Shown: in pieces, positions 34,987 through 45,000 of the stretch | Numbering within the stretch: position 1 is the first letter of the stretch | Layout: each line of letters begins with the position of its first letter | Assembly: GCA_050949645.1 (NCBI GenBank) | Contig: JBMNGC010000001.1 | Coordinates: forward strand, 372,001 to 436,000 | Direction of reading: 5' to 3' | Length of the DNA: 64,000 nt | DNA from: RUG369 sp050949645 | Lineage (GTDB): Bacteria; Planctomycetota; Planctomycetia; Pirellulales; Thermoguttaceae | Notes under the pieces: generated by a model | Told to the model about the DNA's origin: nothing | Databases searched by the model: none | What the model saw: the letters and a program-made list of their open reading frames with translations, nothing else | Translations under genes and position numbers: made by a program

Positions 34987-35405
34987 GGCGGCAGTTCTGT
35001 CTTGAGTCTTTCCTTCTGATTCGACGCGTCAAGCGACGATTGGAGTTTATGAAGACGCGTTTCGGACTATCATGTCCGGGACGCGTCTTTTTTTTGGATT
35101 TGGTTCTTAAGAGATGTGAGTTGTCGTTGCGTCCCGATTTTAGTTAGAAATTGTCTTACCGTCTCTTTTGGTTTTAAGTTCACAAAGAAAACAAGCGACA
35201 AAACTCATTTTCTTTGACATGAAATTTATTTTCGGGGTCATTTTTTACGCAAATTACGAGATTAGTGCCCCGCGTCGGCTTCTTTTATAGTAGAATTGAA
35301 GGGGTGAAAATAGGGCGCAACGGTTGTTTTGTCCGGTTTCGTCGTTCATTTGACTTCCGGAAATCGCGAGCGCCAATTCGAACGAACTTGTCAGGAATTC
35401 AAAAG
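34987..35405. other. Intergenic region before the SbcD-like gene
   Basis: It contains the protease terminator (35052-35096) and then AT-rich DNA with a good -35 box TTGACA (35214-35219) but no matching -10 at normal spacing. The in-frame upstream extension of the next gene (from 35265) has no ribosome site. Confidence 0.5.
35052..35096 (+). terminator. Terminator of the metalloprotease gene
   Basis: AAGACGCGT (35052-35060) pairs with ACGCGTCTT (35081-35089), with an inner CGGAC/GTCCG stem, followed by eight T. Confidence 0.92.
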
Positions 35406-36962
35406 ATGGCGTCGCAAGGATTTCGGTTTATACATGCATCGGACTTCCGTTTGGAGCTTCCGGTCGACGGTCTCACGTCGTTGCCTGACCGCTTTGGCGA
35501 CGCGATTCTTGACGCTCCACGACTTGCGGCGGAACGTGTCTTTGACGCTGCGTTGCGCGAGAAGGTCGATTTTGTCGTCCTTGTCGGTAATTTATTTTCG
35601 CCGCGCGAGACCGGTCCTTGGGGCGCGCTTTTTCTTATTGAACAGTTTAAGCGTCTTGAGGCCGTGCAAATTCCAGTTTTTTGGGCGGCGGGTCAGACTG
35701 ATTCTCCCGACGTGACGCCGGCCGCGCTTCGGTTCCCCTCTAACGTCCACATCTTTCCCGTCGGACAGATCGAAGAGGTCTTCTATAAACGCGACGGCGC
35801 CACGCTTGCAAGAATCCTTGGCACGAGCTGGGGCAAGACGGGCGTTGCCCCGCGTGAGGCGATCGAACCAGTCGAGGGCGCCGACGATCTCTACACAATC
35901 GGCGCATACAATGGCCGGCTTCCTGCCGAGGCGCTTAAGTCGGATTCCGTTCGATATTGGGCGCTCGGCGGTTCGCGTCTTCGCGAAACGGTCTCTCGCA
36001 GTCCCTCGCTTGCCGTGTATCCGGGCTCAACGCTTGCGCGCAACTTTTCGGAGACCGGTGAGTTTGGCGCGACGCTCGTCGAGGTCGGCGAATCTGGACG
36101 TACGACCGCCGCGCTTATTCGAACTTCCCCGTTGCGTTGGTCGACCGAAACCATGTCTGTCCGTGAAGAGGATACGGAGGAAGAGGTTCTCGTCGCCGCG
36201 CGTTCCAAGATGAAGGCGCTCCAGGAAAAGGAACGCGAAGACGCTTCTTATGTCGGACGAACTCTTGACGGTAATCTTTGGCTTGTCTCATGGCGCGTCG
36301 AGGCCGAAGGGTCCGCGCTTTCCGCGCTTCGGTATGGCGCGACTTCTCAAACGATCGTTCGCGATCTTCGTTCTGACTTTGCCAAAGAAGCGCCCGTCGT
36401 TTACGCCGTCGACTTTGAGCCGGTCCTTCCAGAATCCATGCCCGAAGAGATGTACGAGCGCCAGACGATCCTCGGCGATTACCTCCGCATGATCCGCTAT
36501 TACTCTGTGAACGAGGCAGAAGAGATCGACATAGAGGCGTTTATGCCCGATTCGATGCGCGCATGGGCGGCGCGTGAGCGCGTCAAAAACGAGATCGCGG
36601 ATAAAAGACGCAACGATGGCGACTCCTCCGACGTCGCAGAACTTACCGCGCGACTTAAGGCGCTTGAATCAAAAGACTTACCCCCCGAGACCTCGACGCT
36701 TTATCATTTGACGTCTTTCGACTCGCCTAACGTCAACGCAACAGAGGAGGGTAAGCGCGTTCTCCGGGAGAAGCTTGAACAACGGCGCACAGCGCTCCGC
36801 GAGGCCGCCGCTCTTGGAGTTGATTTGCTTTCGGAAAACGACTCGCCCGCCGCGCTTCTTTCGGGTAATACGACCAAAGGGTTGAGCAAGAAGAATCGTG
36901 TGATAGCCGCCGAGATGCGCAATCTGCAGAGGATCATTGACGAAAAGGAGATCGGGTCGTGA
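35406..36962 (+). CDS. SbcD/YhaO-like subunit with degenerate metallophosphoesterase motifs
   Basis: 518 residues from MASQGF (35406), where the homologous fold begins. The overall order is that of the SbcD/Mre11/YhaO phosphoesterase: RFIHASDFRLE, FVVLVGNLFS, VFWAAGQTDS, YWALGGSRLRETV, and the typical PGSTLARNFSETGEFGATLVEV. Compared with the canonical DXH, GDXXD, GNHD and GHXH motifs, these read DFR, GNLFS, GQTD and GGSR, so nearly all metal ligands are lost and nuclease activity is unlikely. The C-terminal ~130 residues are charged helices that may bind the ATPase. Its stop overlaps the GTG start of the YhaN-like gene by four bases (GTGA), indicating coupled translation and a shared complex. 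Confidence 0.75.
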   Translation: MASQGFRFIHASDFRLELPVDGLTSLPDRFGDAILDAPRLAAERVFDAALREKVDFVVLVGNLFSPRETGPWGALFLIEQFKRLEAVQIPVFWAAGQTDSPDVTPAALRFPSNVHIFPVGQIEEVFYKRDGATLARILGTSWGKTGVAPREAIEPVEGADDLYTIGAYNGRLPAEALKSDSVRYWALGGSRLRETVSRSPSLAVYPGSTLARNFSETGEFGATLVEVGESGRTTAALIRTSPLRWSTETMSVREEDTEEEVLVAARSKMKALQEKEREDASYVGRTLDGNLWLVSWRVEAEGSALSALRYGATSQTIVRDLRSDFAKEAPVVYAVDFEPVLPESMPEEMYERQTILGDYLRMIRYYSVNEAEEIDIEAFMPDSMRAWAARERVKNEIADKRRNDGDSSDVAELTARLKALESKDLPPETSTLYHLTSFDSPNVNATEEGKRVLREKLEQRRTALREAAALGVDLLSENDSPAALLSGNTTKGLSKKNRVIAAEMRNLQRIIDEKEIGS

Positions 36963-39900
36963 GAATCACGTCGCTAAAAATCGAACGTTTCGGCGTTTGG
37001 GAGAACTTGAGTCTTCCGAAGATTTCTCCCGGTCTGAATGTCTTTTTTGGGCCGAATGAAGCTGGTAAAACGACGCTCATGCAGTTCATCCGCACCTGTC
37101 TCTACGGGGGCGGGGACGAAGACCGCGAGCGTTATATCCAGATGGCGCTCGACGGTCGCCGCCGCCGCACGCGAAGCGTGGGGAAGATCGACGCAAACGA
37201 TCCGCGTCGAACGCCGTTTAACGCGTCCTTTGTTGATTCGGAAGATTCGTCGGTTCCGGAAGACGTTCGTCGCTTCATCGAGGCTGGTAAGGTAAATAAG
37301 AAGTCGGAAGAGTCGGAGCCGCCAGCCGACGCCAAGGCCTCGGCGCAGAAAACGTCGCGATCTTGGGTTGGCGGGATGGCGACGCTTACGTCTGACTTTG
37401 GGGAACACCGTATCGAACGGCGCTATATTCGTCGCGACGCGTCCTATCTTTCCGCAATCGAGCGTCGATCGGGCTTTATTGCGACGGACGGTCTTGTGAA
37501 CTGGAGCGGGCGCTTCTATTCGCTTCCTGGTCAGAAGATTGCAGAATCGCTCGTCATTACTGGTCCAGACGGAGCGCGAGTTGGCGATTATTTCGCCAAG
37601 TCGCTTACATGCAATCTCGATGAAACGACGTACAACGGCGTCTTTGCGATCGGTCTTGACGAGCTCCAGCGTTTGGGGATGCTCAACGAGACGGAAGCGG
37701 CACAGATGCTGTATCGCCTGAGCGTCGGGGTTGATCGCGGGTCCTTCGTTCAGGTTTTCCAGCAGATTGTCGCGGAACGCAACGATCTGCTCGATCCGAA
37801 GGAAAAGCCTTCGATTCTCAGCTCTCTTCTTGCGGAACGCGACGCGGCGCGTCATCGTGCCGCCGAAGCGTCTTCCGATCTCAACGAATACGCGCGTCTG
37901 CTCGAAGAACGACGCGGACTTCTCGAAGCGATCGCGCATCTACAAGATCGCCGTGATAAAGCGGATCATCAAAGAAGACTGCGCGAGCTTGCGTTGCAGG
38001 TGGAATCAATTTGGGACGAACGTCAGGAGCGGCGCGACGAAATCGCTGCGATGGGCGAAGTCCCCGCTGTTGAGAAGGAAGCTGTCGATAAATGCGACGA
38101 GCTGATGAAAGCCGCTGCTGAAACGTCCGCTCAGCTTAAAGAATTGCGTGACAAGTACCGCGCCATACGCGCCGACCGCGACTCTCTTTCCGTCGATCCC
38201 GCGCTTGACGAGCTTTCGCCTCGCGTCTCTATTCTTGAGGAAGATCTCCCGCGTCTTACCAAAATTGATTCCCAGACCGCCGCGTTACGCAAAGAACTTG
38301 ACGACCTCAACGGTCAGCTTGCGGAGGAAGAGCAACGCTTGCGCAGCGCGCGCAGCGGCAAGCTTATCCTTACCCAATCGGCGCTTGACGCTATTAACGA
38401 ATCAATCGTTTCCTCACAGGTTGACGGAGAACGCAACAAGGGCGCTGCCACGTTGGATCCGGTCGTTATGCCGCTTCCGAATAGACTCTCCGAGACGGGC
38501 GCCGCGTTTAAGGAAATTGAAGATTTCAAGATTCCGGCGAAACGGATCCGCCGCGCGCGTCGCCAATTGAAGAAACGTCGCGCTGATCTTGAACAGATTA
38601 AGACGAAGCTCAACGGCCTCGTCGCGAAGCTCGAACAGGGACTGACGTCGCGCGGTCAGAAGAATCTCACGGAAGCGATCGAGCGAACGGGGTCGCTTCT
38701 ATCAGGTCTGCGTCGTAGAATCGAGATAGAAAAGCGCGTCGACGAGATGGCGACCTACCGGAAAGAGCTCGAACGTCAGAATCGCGCGCTTGTCGAGAAT
38801 CAGGCGATCGTAGGCGTCCCGCTTTACGCGCTTGGCGCCGGCGTAGTCGTCGGCGGCTTGCTCTTCGGACTCGCGCTCTTTAGCAAAGTTGATCTTGTAG
38901 CGGGGCTTATTGGCTTGCTTGTCATGATCGGGTGCGTCTTCTATAAGACGACAGTCGAACGTCGCAACCGCATGAAGCTCGAAGACAACCAGCGACGTTT
39001 AGGTCTCCTTACCAGACAACTTGAGCAGGCTCGAGCAGAGACGGTTGCGCTTGATACGAAATATCCGGCGCCGACGAACGCTCCGAACTCGACCTTTGAA
39101 TCGCGTCTTGCTCGTGCAAAGACCGATCTTGCGTTTTTTGAAAGCCTTGCGCCCGTTGAGGCGCAGTGGCGCGAAACAACGAAGCTTCTCCGCGCTCAGG
39201 AGAACAAGGTCGCGAATTCTGAAACGAGGCTTAAGCAATCTCGCAAACGCTGGCGCGCCTGGTTGCGTTCTGCTGGTCTCCCCGACTCGCTCAAACCGAG
39301 TCAGGTTCACAATCTCTTTGCGCGCGTTGAGATCGCCGACGACCTACGAACGCAGATCTCTGCGATAGCTACCGAGATCGAGTTTCTGGGGCGCGAACGT
39401 CAAGGCGTTCTTGATCGTCTCAGCTCCGCAACCGCGCTTGTGCCAAAGATTCAGTTCTCCGAGAATTCTCCTTTCTACGTCATTCCGAAGCTGCGCGAAC
39501 TTCTCGACGAGCATGCCGACGTTCTCAAAGAACGCGCTAATCTCCTCGAGCAGATGAATTTACTTAAAAGGAGCCGCAAAAAGTACCTCTCGATTCATCG
39601 TCGACAGCAGCGTGACACGCGTCGTTTCCTTGCGGGTTTTAATCTCAAGAATCGATCGGAGCTTGTCGCCGCCGTTGATCGGTACGCCCTCTACCGTAGT
39701 CGTTTGAGCGAGCTTGACGTCGTCGAGCAGCGTCTTGCCGCCGGAATCGGAGGGGTGTGTTCCGAGGACGAACTTGCCGAGCTCCTTAATGACTCAGAAA
39801 CTCGCGATAACCTGAGCTCTTCGATCGATAGTCTTAAGCTCCGCGTTGACGCGCTTGATTCTGAGCTTAAGGGCAAGCTCGAGCTTTCTGGTCGCCTTGG

Positions 39901-41530
39901 CCAGCAGGCTGACGCGCTCGCCGCTAAGAAGGATTCTATCAAGTTGCGCTTTATGTCTGTCGCGCTCGATCTGCGGCTTGCCAAGATGGCGGAGCTCTGG
40001 CAGAGCCGCGCCGTTGCAGGACAGATGATGGAAGATATCCGTCGCGCCTATGAAAAAGAACGCCAGCCTGAAACATTGCGCGAGGCGTCTCGATATCTTA
40101 AGCGTCTCACTGACGGAATGTACGTTAATATTTGGACTCCGCTCGGAGAAGACGCGCTCTTCATCGACGCAGCGAACGGCGAAACGCTCGATGTGCCCGC
40201 GCTCTCCCGAGGAACGCGGGAGCTCCTCTTCATCGCGATTCGACTTGCGCTTGTCGTCTCCTTTGAAAAACACGGCGTTAAGATGCCCCTTATTTGGGAC
40301 GACGTCCTGGTCAACTTCGACTATCGACGCGCAGCGATCGCTGCGAAACTTCTCTACGAGTTTGCTGAGGCGGGACGGCAAATTTTCCTCTTTACTTGTC
40401 ACGAGCACATTTGCCGACTCTTCCTCCGACTCGGTTCGCCAGTGTGCGTCCTTCCGACTTCGAACGATCCGAAGCGCCGCCGCTTCCGCGTACTGACGCC
40501 TCTCAAAAAGCGCCTCGCGCGCGGCGAGACGGAGCTATCGGTCCACGTCCCCAAGCCGGTTGAGCTTGGTCCGAACTTCGTTGAGCATTTGCCCGTCGAC
40601 ACGAACTCACAACGTTTCGCTGTCGAAGGATCCGACTTTGATTCGTTGCGTTTTCCAACCGACGTTTTCGCGGACGAGCCGATTCCTGAAAGCGCACGCT
40701 CCTATAGACTCGTTAAGCCGGAAGAGGAGGAGGCGATTTCCTTCGACGGGACGACGACCGACGATTCTTTGGCGGTTGCGGCGGAACCTGGCGCTCATGG
40801 CGCCTACGACGTCGCGCCCCTCGACGCTGACGAGCGCGTTGTCAGCACAACTTCGGATCTTCAGGAAAGCGCGCTCGGCGCTGAGATTGTCACGGACGCG
40901 CCCGAGGATGAAATTCAGAGTGGTTCCGTCGTTGATTCGGTTGAGCCTGAAGAGAACGAGACAGCTGACGTCGACGTGACCTCGGCTCCCTCCCCGGAAG
41001 TCGATAGCGTCAAATACTCGCCATCGCAGCGCGATGTGATCTTCGACGGCGAAAACGTCCGCCTTTGCGCGCTCTCCGAGATCAGCCCGACCTTCACGAC
41101 GAAGTCGACGACTCGATCTGACTATGAAGTTTCGGAGGATCTCTTTGATACTGATTTTGGAGACGACGAGGAAGAAGCGATCCAGACGTCGCAGCAAACC
41201 GACGACGGCGTCGATTATATAACGGTTGACGAGTCCCGTATTGACGACTTCGATTCTGCTGATTTCGACGAGTGGACTAAGGTTTTCTCCGAGGAACAAA
41301 CAATCTTCGACGACGAAGAGCAGAACGCGCCATTCTCCCGATTTTTCGATACCGTCTCAAGCGCCGACGTTTCTGAAGCGCTGGAGACTGAGGATGAGTA
41401 CTACGAAGAGGAGGAGAGCGACGAGTACGATTCAGACGTCGACGAATACGAAGAGGAAGAAACCGACGATTATAACGACGACTTCGACGACGATACGTAC
41501 GACGAGGACGAAGAAGAGGACGACGAATAA
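36959..41530 (+). CDS. YhaN/SbcC-like SMC-type ATPase with membrane hairpin and acidic tail
   Basis: 1523 residues, GTG start with AAGGAG upstream, overlapping the previous gene by four bases. Walker A GPNEAGKT (31-38) follows the typical MRITSLKIERFGVWEN start. Long coiled coils flank a two-helix hydrophobic segment (~619-662, YALGAGVVVGGLLFGLALF and LIGLLVMIGCVFY), as in YhaN/AAA_27 proteins. The signature LSRGTRELLFIAIRLAL (~1081) and Walker B MPLIWDDVLVNFD (~1109) are intact, so ATP hydrolysis is expected. From ~1190 to the end is a disordered, extremely acidic extension ending in a run of Glu/Asp/Tyr, not part of the family as I know it. Likely DNA-end or membrane-associated DNA maintenance together with the SbcD-like partner. 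Confidence 0.82.
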   Translation: MRITSLKIERFGVWENLSLPKISPGLNVFFGPNEAGKTTLMQFIRTCLYGGGDEDRERYIQMALDGRRRRTRSVGKIDANDPRRTPFNASFVDSEDSSVPEDVRRFIEAGKVNKKSEESEPPADAKASAQKTSRSWVGGMATLTSDFGEHRIERRYIRRDASYLSAIERRSGFIATDGLVNWSGRFYSLPGQKIAESLVITGPDGARVGDYFAKSLTCNLDETTYNGVFAIGLDELQRLGMLNETEAAQMLYRLSVGVDRGSFVQVFQQIVAERNDLLDPKEKPSILSSLLAERDAARHRAAEASSDLNEYARLLEERRGLLEAIAHLQDRRDKADHQRRLRELALQVESIWDERQERRDEIAAMGEVPAVEKEAVDKCDELMKAAAETSAQLKELRDKYRAIRADRDSLSVDPALDELSPRVSILEEDLPRLTKIDSQTAALRKELDDLNGQLAEEEQRLRSARSGKLILTQSALDAINESIVSSQVDGERNKGAATLDPVVMPLPNRLSETGAAFKEIEDFKIPAKRIRRARRQLKKRRADLEQIKTKLNGLVAKLEQGLTSRGQKNLTEAIERTGSLLSGLRRRIEIEKRVDEMATYRKELERQNRALVENQAIVGVPLYALGAGVVVGGLLFGLALFSKVDLVAGLIGLLVMIGCVFYKTTVERRNRMKLEDNQRRLGLLTRQLEQARAETVALDTKYPAPTNAPNSTFESRLARAKTDLAFFESLAPVEAQWRETTKLLRAQENKVANSETRLKQSRKRWRAWLRSAGLPDSLKPSQVHNLFARVEIADDLRTQISAIATEIEFLGRERQGVLDRLSSATALVPKIQFSENSPFYVIPKLRELLDEHADVLKERANLLEQMNLLKRSRKKYLSIHRRQQRDTRRFLAGFNLKNRSELVAAVDRYALYRSRLSELDVVEQRLAAGIGGVCSEDELAELLNDSETRDNLSSSIDSLKLRVDALDSELKGKLELSGRLGQQADALAAKKDSIKLRFMSVALDLRLAKMAELWQSRAVAGQMMEDIRRAYEKERQPETLREASRYLKRLTDGMYVNIWTPLGEDALFIDAANGETLDVPALSRGTRELLFIAIRLALVVSFEKHGVKMPLIWDDVLVNFDYRRAAIAAKLLYEFAEAGRQIFLFTCHEHICRLFLRLGSPVCVLPTSNDPKRRRFRVLTPLKKRLARGETELSVHVPKPVELGPNFVEHLPVDTNSQRFAVEGSDFDSLRFPTDVFADEPIPESARSYRLVKPEEEEAISFDGTTTDDSLAVAAEPGAHGAYDVAPLDADERVVSTTSDLQESALGAEIVTDAPEDEIQSGSVVDSVEPEENETADVDVTSAPSPEVDSVKYSPSQRDVIFDGENVRLCALSEISPTFTTKSTTRSDYEVSEDLFDTDFGDDEEEAIQTSQQTDDGVDYITVDESRIDDFDSADFDEWTKVFSEEQTIFDDEEQNAPFSRFFDTVSSADVSEALETEDEYYEEEESDEYDSDVDEYEEEETDDYNDDFDDDTYDEDEEEDDE

Positions 41531-42016
41531 GTCTGGCGTTTGAACAGCCGACGATAGGCGCGTCGCGTCTCCGGATTCAACGCGTCGCTGTCGCCGCAAA
41601 TCACTTTTTGCAAGCCTCGTTGTGCGATTCTATCAACATAAGCGCGAATAAACGCGTCTTCTCTTGGAGGGCGCGGGGATTCGCGCTAATTTCTTTTTGT
41701 TGCGCTCTTAACATAACAATCTCGGAACTTTTCGCTTTTCGGGCACGTCAAAGCGCAGGACTGATTTTTTGTCCGCGCGGGGCGCCAGACTGCGACCGTT
41801 GCTATGCGTAAACTTTATGGATTTTTTTTAGGAAACGGCGAATTTGTTCTCTTTTCAGGCGTTGTCTGATATAATTGGCGTCGCGTCGGAGCGCGTCTTT
41901 TGCTATAATTGGCGCCGGACGCCGTGCTCCGAGAACAGGCGGATCCGTGTCAAAACGCGCGACGCGACTCGTTGACGCTGTAATCTGACTCAGTCGCAAT
42001 ATTAGGGTATTGAATA
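41531..42016. other. Intergenic region with two tandem TATAATTGGCG elements
   Basis: No credible gene. TATAATTGGCG occurs twice, at 41870-41880 and 41904-41914 (34 bp apart), each a perfect -10 box, about 105-145 bp before the giant surface gene. Matching -35 boxes are poor. A closely similar GATATAATTGGCC is present on the minus strand upstream of rubrerythrin (about 28127-28139). The first ~300 bp shows only short G+C-rich repeats. Confidence 0.5.
41870..41914 (+). promoter_or_regulatory. Tandem -10-like elements upstream of the dockerin/cohesin-like surface gene
   Basis: Two perfect TATAAT hexamers (41870-41875 and 41904-41909) share the extension TGGCG. They could be two start sites, or one promoter and a duplicated copy. 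No strong -35 is visible, so a factor other than the main sigma may be involved. Confidence 0.35.
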
Positions 42017-45000
42017 ATGAAAGATAATTTTTTTCAACGCATGTTCGATCGCAAGCCTCACCAAACCGGTCGGAGGACTCGTCGTCTTTCGCTCGAATCG
42101 TTGGAAAAACGAGAGATGCTCAACGCTGACTGGAGCGGATTTACTTCAGAAAATCTCTCGACGTACGAGCCGGATCCAACGGCGTCTTATTCTGTCGACC
42201 TCGACGGCAGCGTCGACGCGTGCGAGCTTACCGACGTGACAGGCAATGGACGCAACGAACTTGTGGCGGTCGATTACTCGACGAAAACGATTAGCGTCTT
42301 CTCGAAAACAGGGTCGCAAGGGGCGTTCTCTCTGAAAGGCTCTCAACGGCTCGACTCGCTCAGCGGCTCCAAAGGGTATGACAGCGTTATTATCGACGGC
42401 AACCGTCTCACCGTTGTTTCTGCGTCGACTGGCGTCGGCATAACCGTGACGGAATATGCGTGGAACTCCGCGACTTCAGCCTACGTTCAGTCTTCTCAGA
42501 CGAGTCTCGACGTCTCAAAGTTTAATAGCGCGAACGCCGATATTTGTCTTTTTGTAAACGTTGACGCAACGATTATTAATGGCAATACGTTGGTCGTTCA
42601 GGCGACGACGCTCACAACGAGCGGTACGAGTCTCAAGACAGCGCTTTACTCCGGATACGGAACCTCTTCTTTCGGGAATTCCGTTAGTATTGTGAGTTCG
42701 ATTTCTGAAGAACTTATGGGCTCGACCACGATCGGCGGAACCGATTATCTTATTCTCAAGGAAGCGACTTCGAGCTCCAATAATCTTGTTCTTGCGAATA
42801 TTGGAACGACCGTTTCGAAATATAACTACGATCTGAGTTCTTACGGTTCGGCGCTGACCTTCAACTGGGTCGCCGAACGCGACGGATTCCTCGTCGTCGG
42901 CGCGATGACAGGAGGAGCAAGCGGTCTTATCACGATTAAAGCGACGACTCCCTCGAACGACCTCGACGTTGCGACGCTCGGTCAATGGTACTCGTGCAAT
43001 AGTTTGAAACTCAACGCGTCAAGCGCTGGCGCTCTCGGCGACGTCGGCGGTTCAACGGCGCCAGAGGTCTTCGTTGTTAACGGAAGTTCGAGTCAGTTCT
43101 ACGCGGGCTCTGTTTCGACCGCCTACGACTATACCTTTAAGGCGTCGGGAATCGTCGTTTCCTCGCCTGAATATGTTTCGGTCGAAATTGCTGACCTTAA
43201 CGGCGACGGAGTCAAGGAAGCGATCCTGGTTGGCGCCAATCACCTTTATACGGGAACCGTTTCCGATACTGGAGCGATTGAGAATGTCGAGAGCCGCTAC
43301 GGTTTTAAAAAGGCGGTTAAGAAGGCGGTCTACGGCGACTTCAACGGCGACGGGCTCGTCGACGTCGCCGTTCAATACCAGGCGAACGTAGGGTCGAGCG
43401 TTCAACTCTTCCAGCAGCTTTCCGACGGTTCATTCGTCGCGATCGCAGAGCAGTCCTTCAGCGGCTCGATCGTCGATATTGCCGTTGGTAAATTCAGCCA
43501 GACGTCAGTCGACGAAGTCGCCGTTCTCTCGACGAAGAGCGGCTCAACGATCACGTCGTCGGTCAACACTCTCAAGCTCAATGGTTCGAACTTGACAGCG
43601 ACGCGTTCCTACACTGGCTCCAATGTCGGCGCAGCGTTGACCGCAGGAGCGATCTATGGAACGAACCTGGACGACGTCGTTGTCGTCAATACGACGCAGA
43701 ATACGATTACGGTTCTTAGAAATACTGGAAATGCGTTCGCTGACTCGACGATCACGACCACATTCGATCCTTCGTCGACGGGCGGTTCTGATCCGATAGC
43801 GGCGGCGATTGGCGATTTTAACGGCGACGGACTTGCCGACGTAGCCGTTCTTAACTCTTCCGCCGGCACGAATTACGCTAACATTGTCTACTATCTCCGG
43901 TCGGCAGATCAGGGCCTTGGCTCCAAGCCTTCCGGCAAGATGCTGATCTCAAACTCGACGTCGGTCTCTGGACTCGTTTCCGCCGACCTCAACAACGACG
44001 GACTCTCCGACCTCGTCTACGTTCGTAAAACGACGGGGAATTACACCTACGCGAGCGCCCTTATCGGCAACGGAACGAGGACCGTTTTTAACGGCGCGAT
44101 TAACAAAGCGCTTACAGTTGACGCGACGTCGGCGTTTGATCTCAAGCTTGCGCGCGTCGATTCCGGCAATGTTTCTTTCGATCTGGTCTGGGCGCAGGAC
44201 AAGTCTGTGGGCGTTCTCCTGAATGCCGACACGACAGAAGCGTCTGGTTCCGTGCAATTTGTCCTTCAGGATCTTTCGACCGATGCGGGTTCAAGCTACG
44301 CTGAAGCGGTTTCGACGCAACGAACCTGGTTCGACGAATGGTCGAACTTCTATGTCGACGTCTGGGTTTCAGCCGACGGTGTGGCGGCGACTTCTGCAAC
44401 GACGGTTCTTTCTTATAATCCTTCGTACTTTACGCTTGAAGGCGTCGAGGCCGCGACCGGTTATAACGTCTCTTATACCGCAGAATCGGGTAAGGCGACG
44501 ATTACTGCGACCGGCTCCGGAACGCTTGATTCCGCAGGTTGGGTTCTCATCGGACGGATGAAGTTCGCGCCGGTTGGCGGCGCAGGAGTCGCTCTTCCTG
44601 CCGACGGCGTTCTTAAACCTGTCCCGTCGGGATTCAAGGCGACGGCTGGTTCGCAAACGATCAACGGCGCGGCGGCGACCTCCGTATCTGCGCCGACTGC
44701 ACGCCTATACCCCTTTGCTCTCGATATCGACGAGAACGGCTCGGTCAATACGAACGACCTCGGGTATTTGCAGTCCTGCCTTGGGCTGCCTGTTTCCGCT
44801 CTTACCAACAAGAAATACCGCGTCTTCGATATGGACTATAACGACGTCGTCAATACGAACGACCTTGCGTATTTCCTGCCGTTTCTCGGTAAGGATTACT
44901 CCGACAAACTCGATTCAGCGTATAGACTTGAACCGACCGTTGCGTCCTCCTCCGGCGTCCTGGATCGCACTGCGTTCTGCTACGCAGATCTCAGTTCAGA

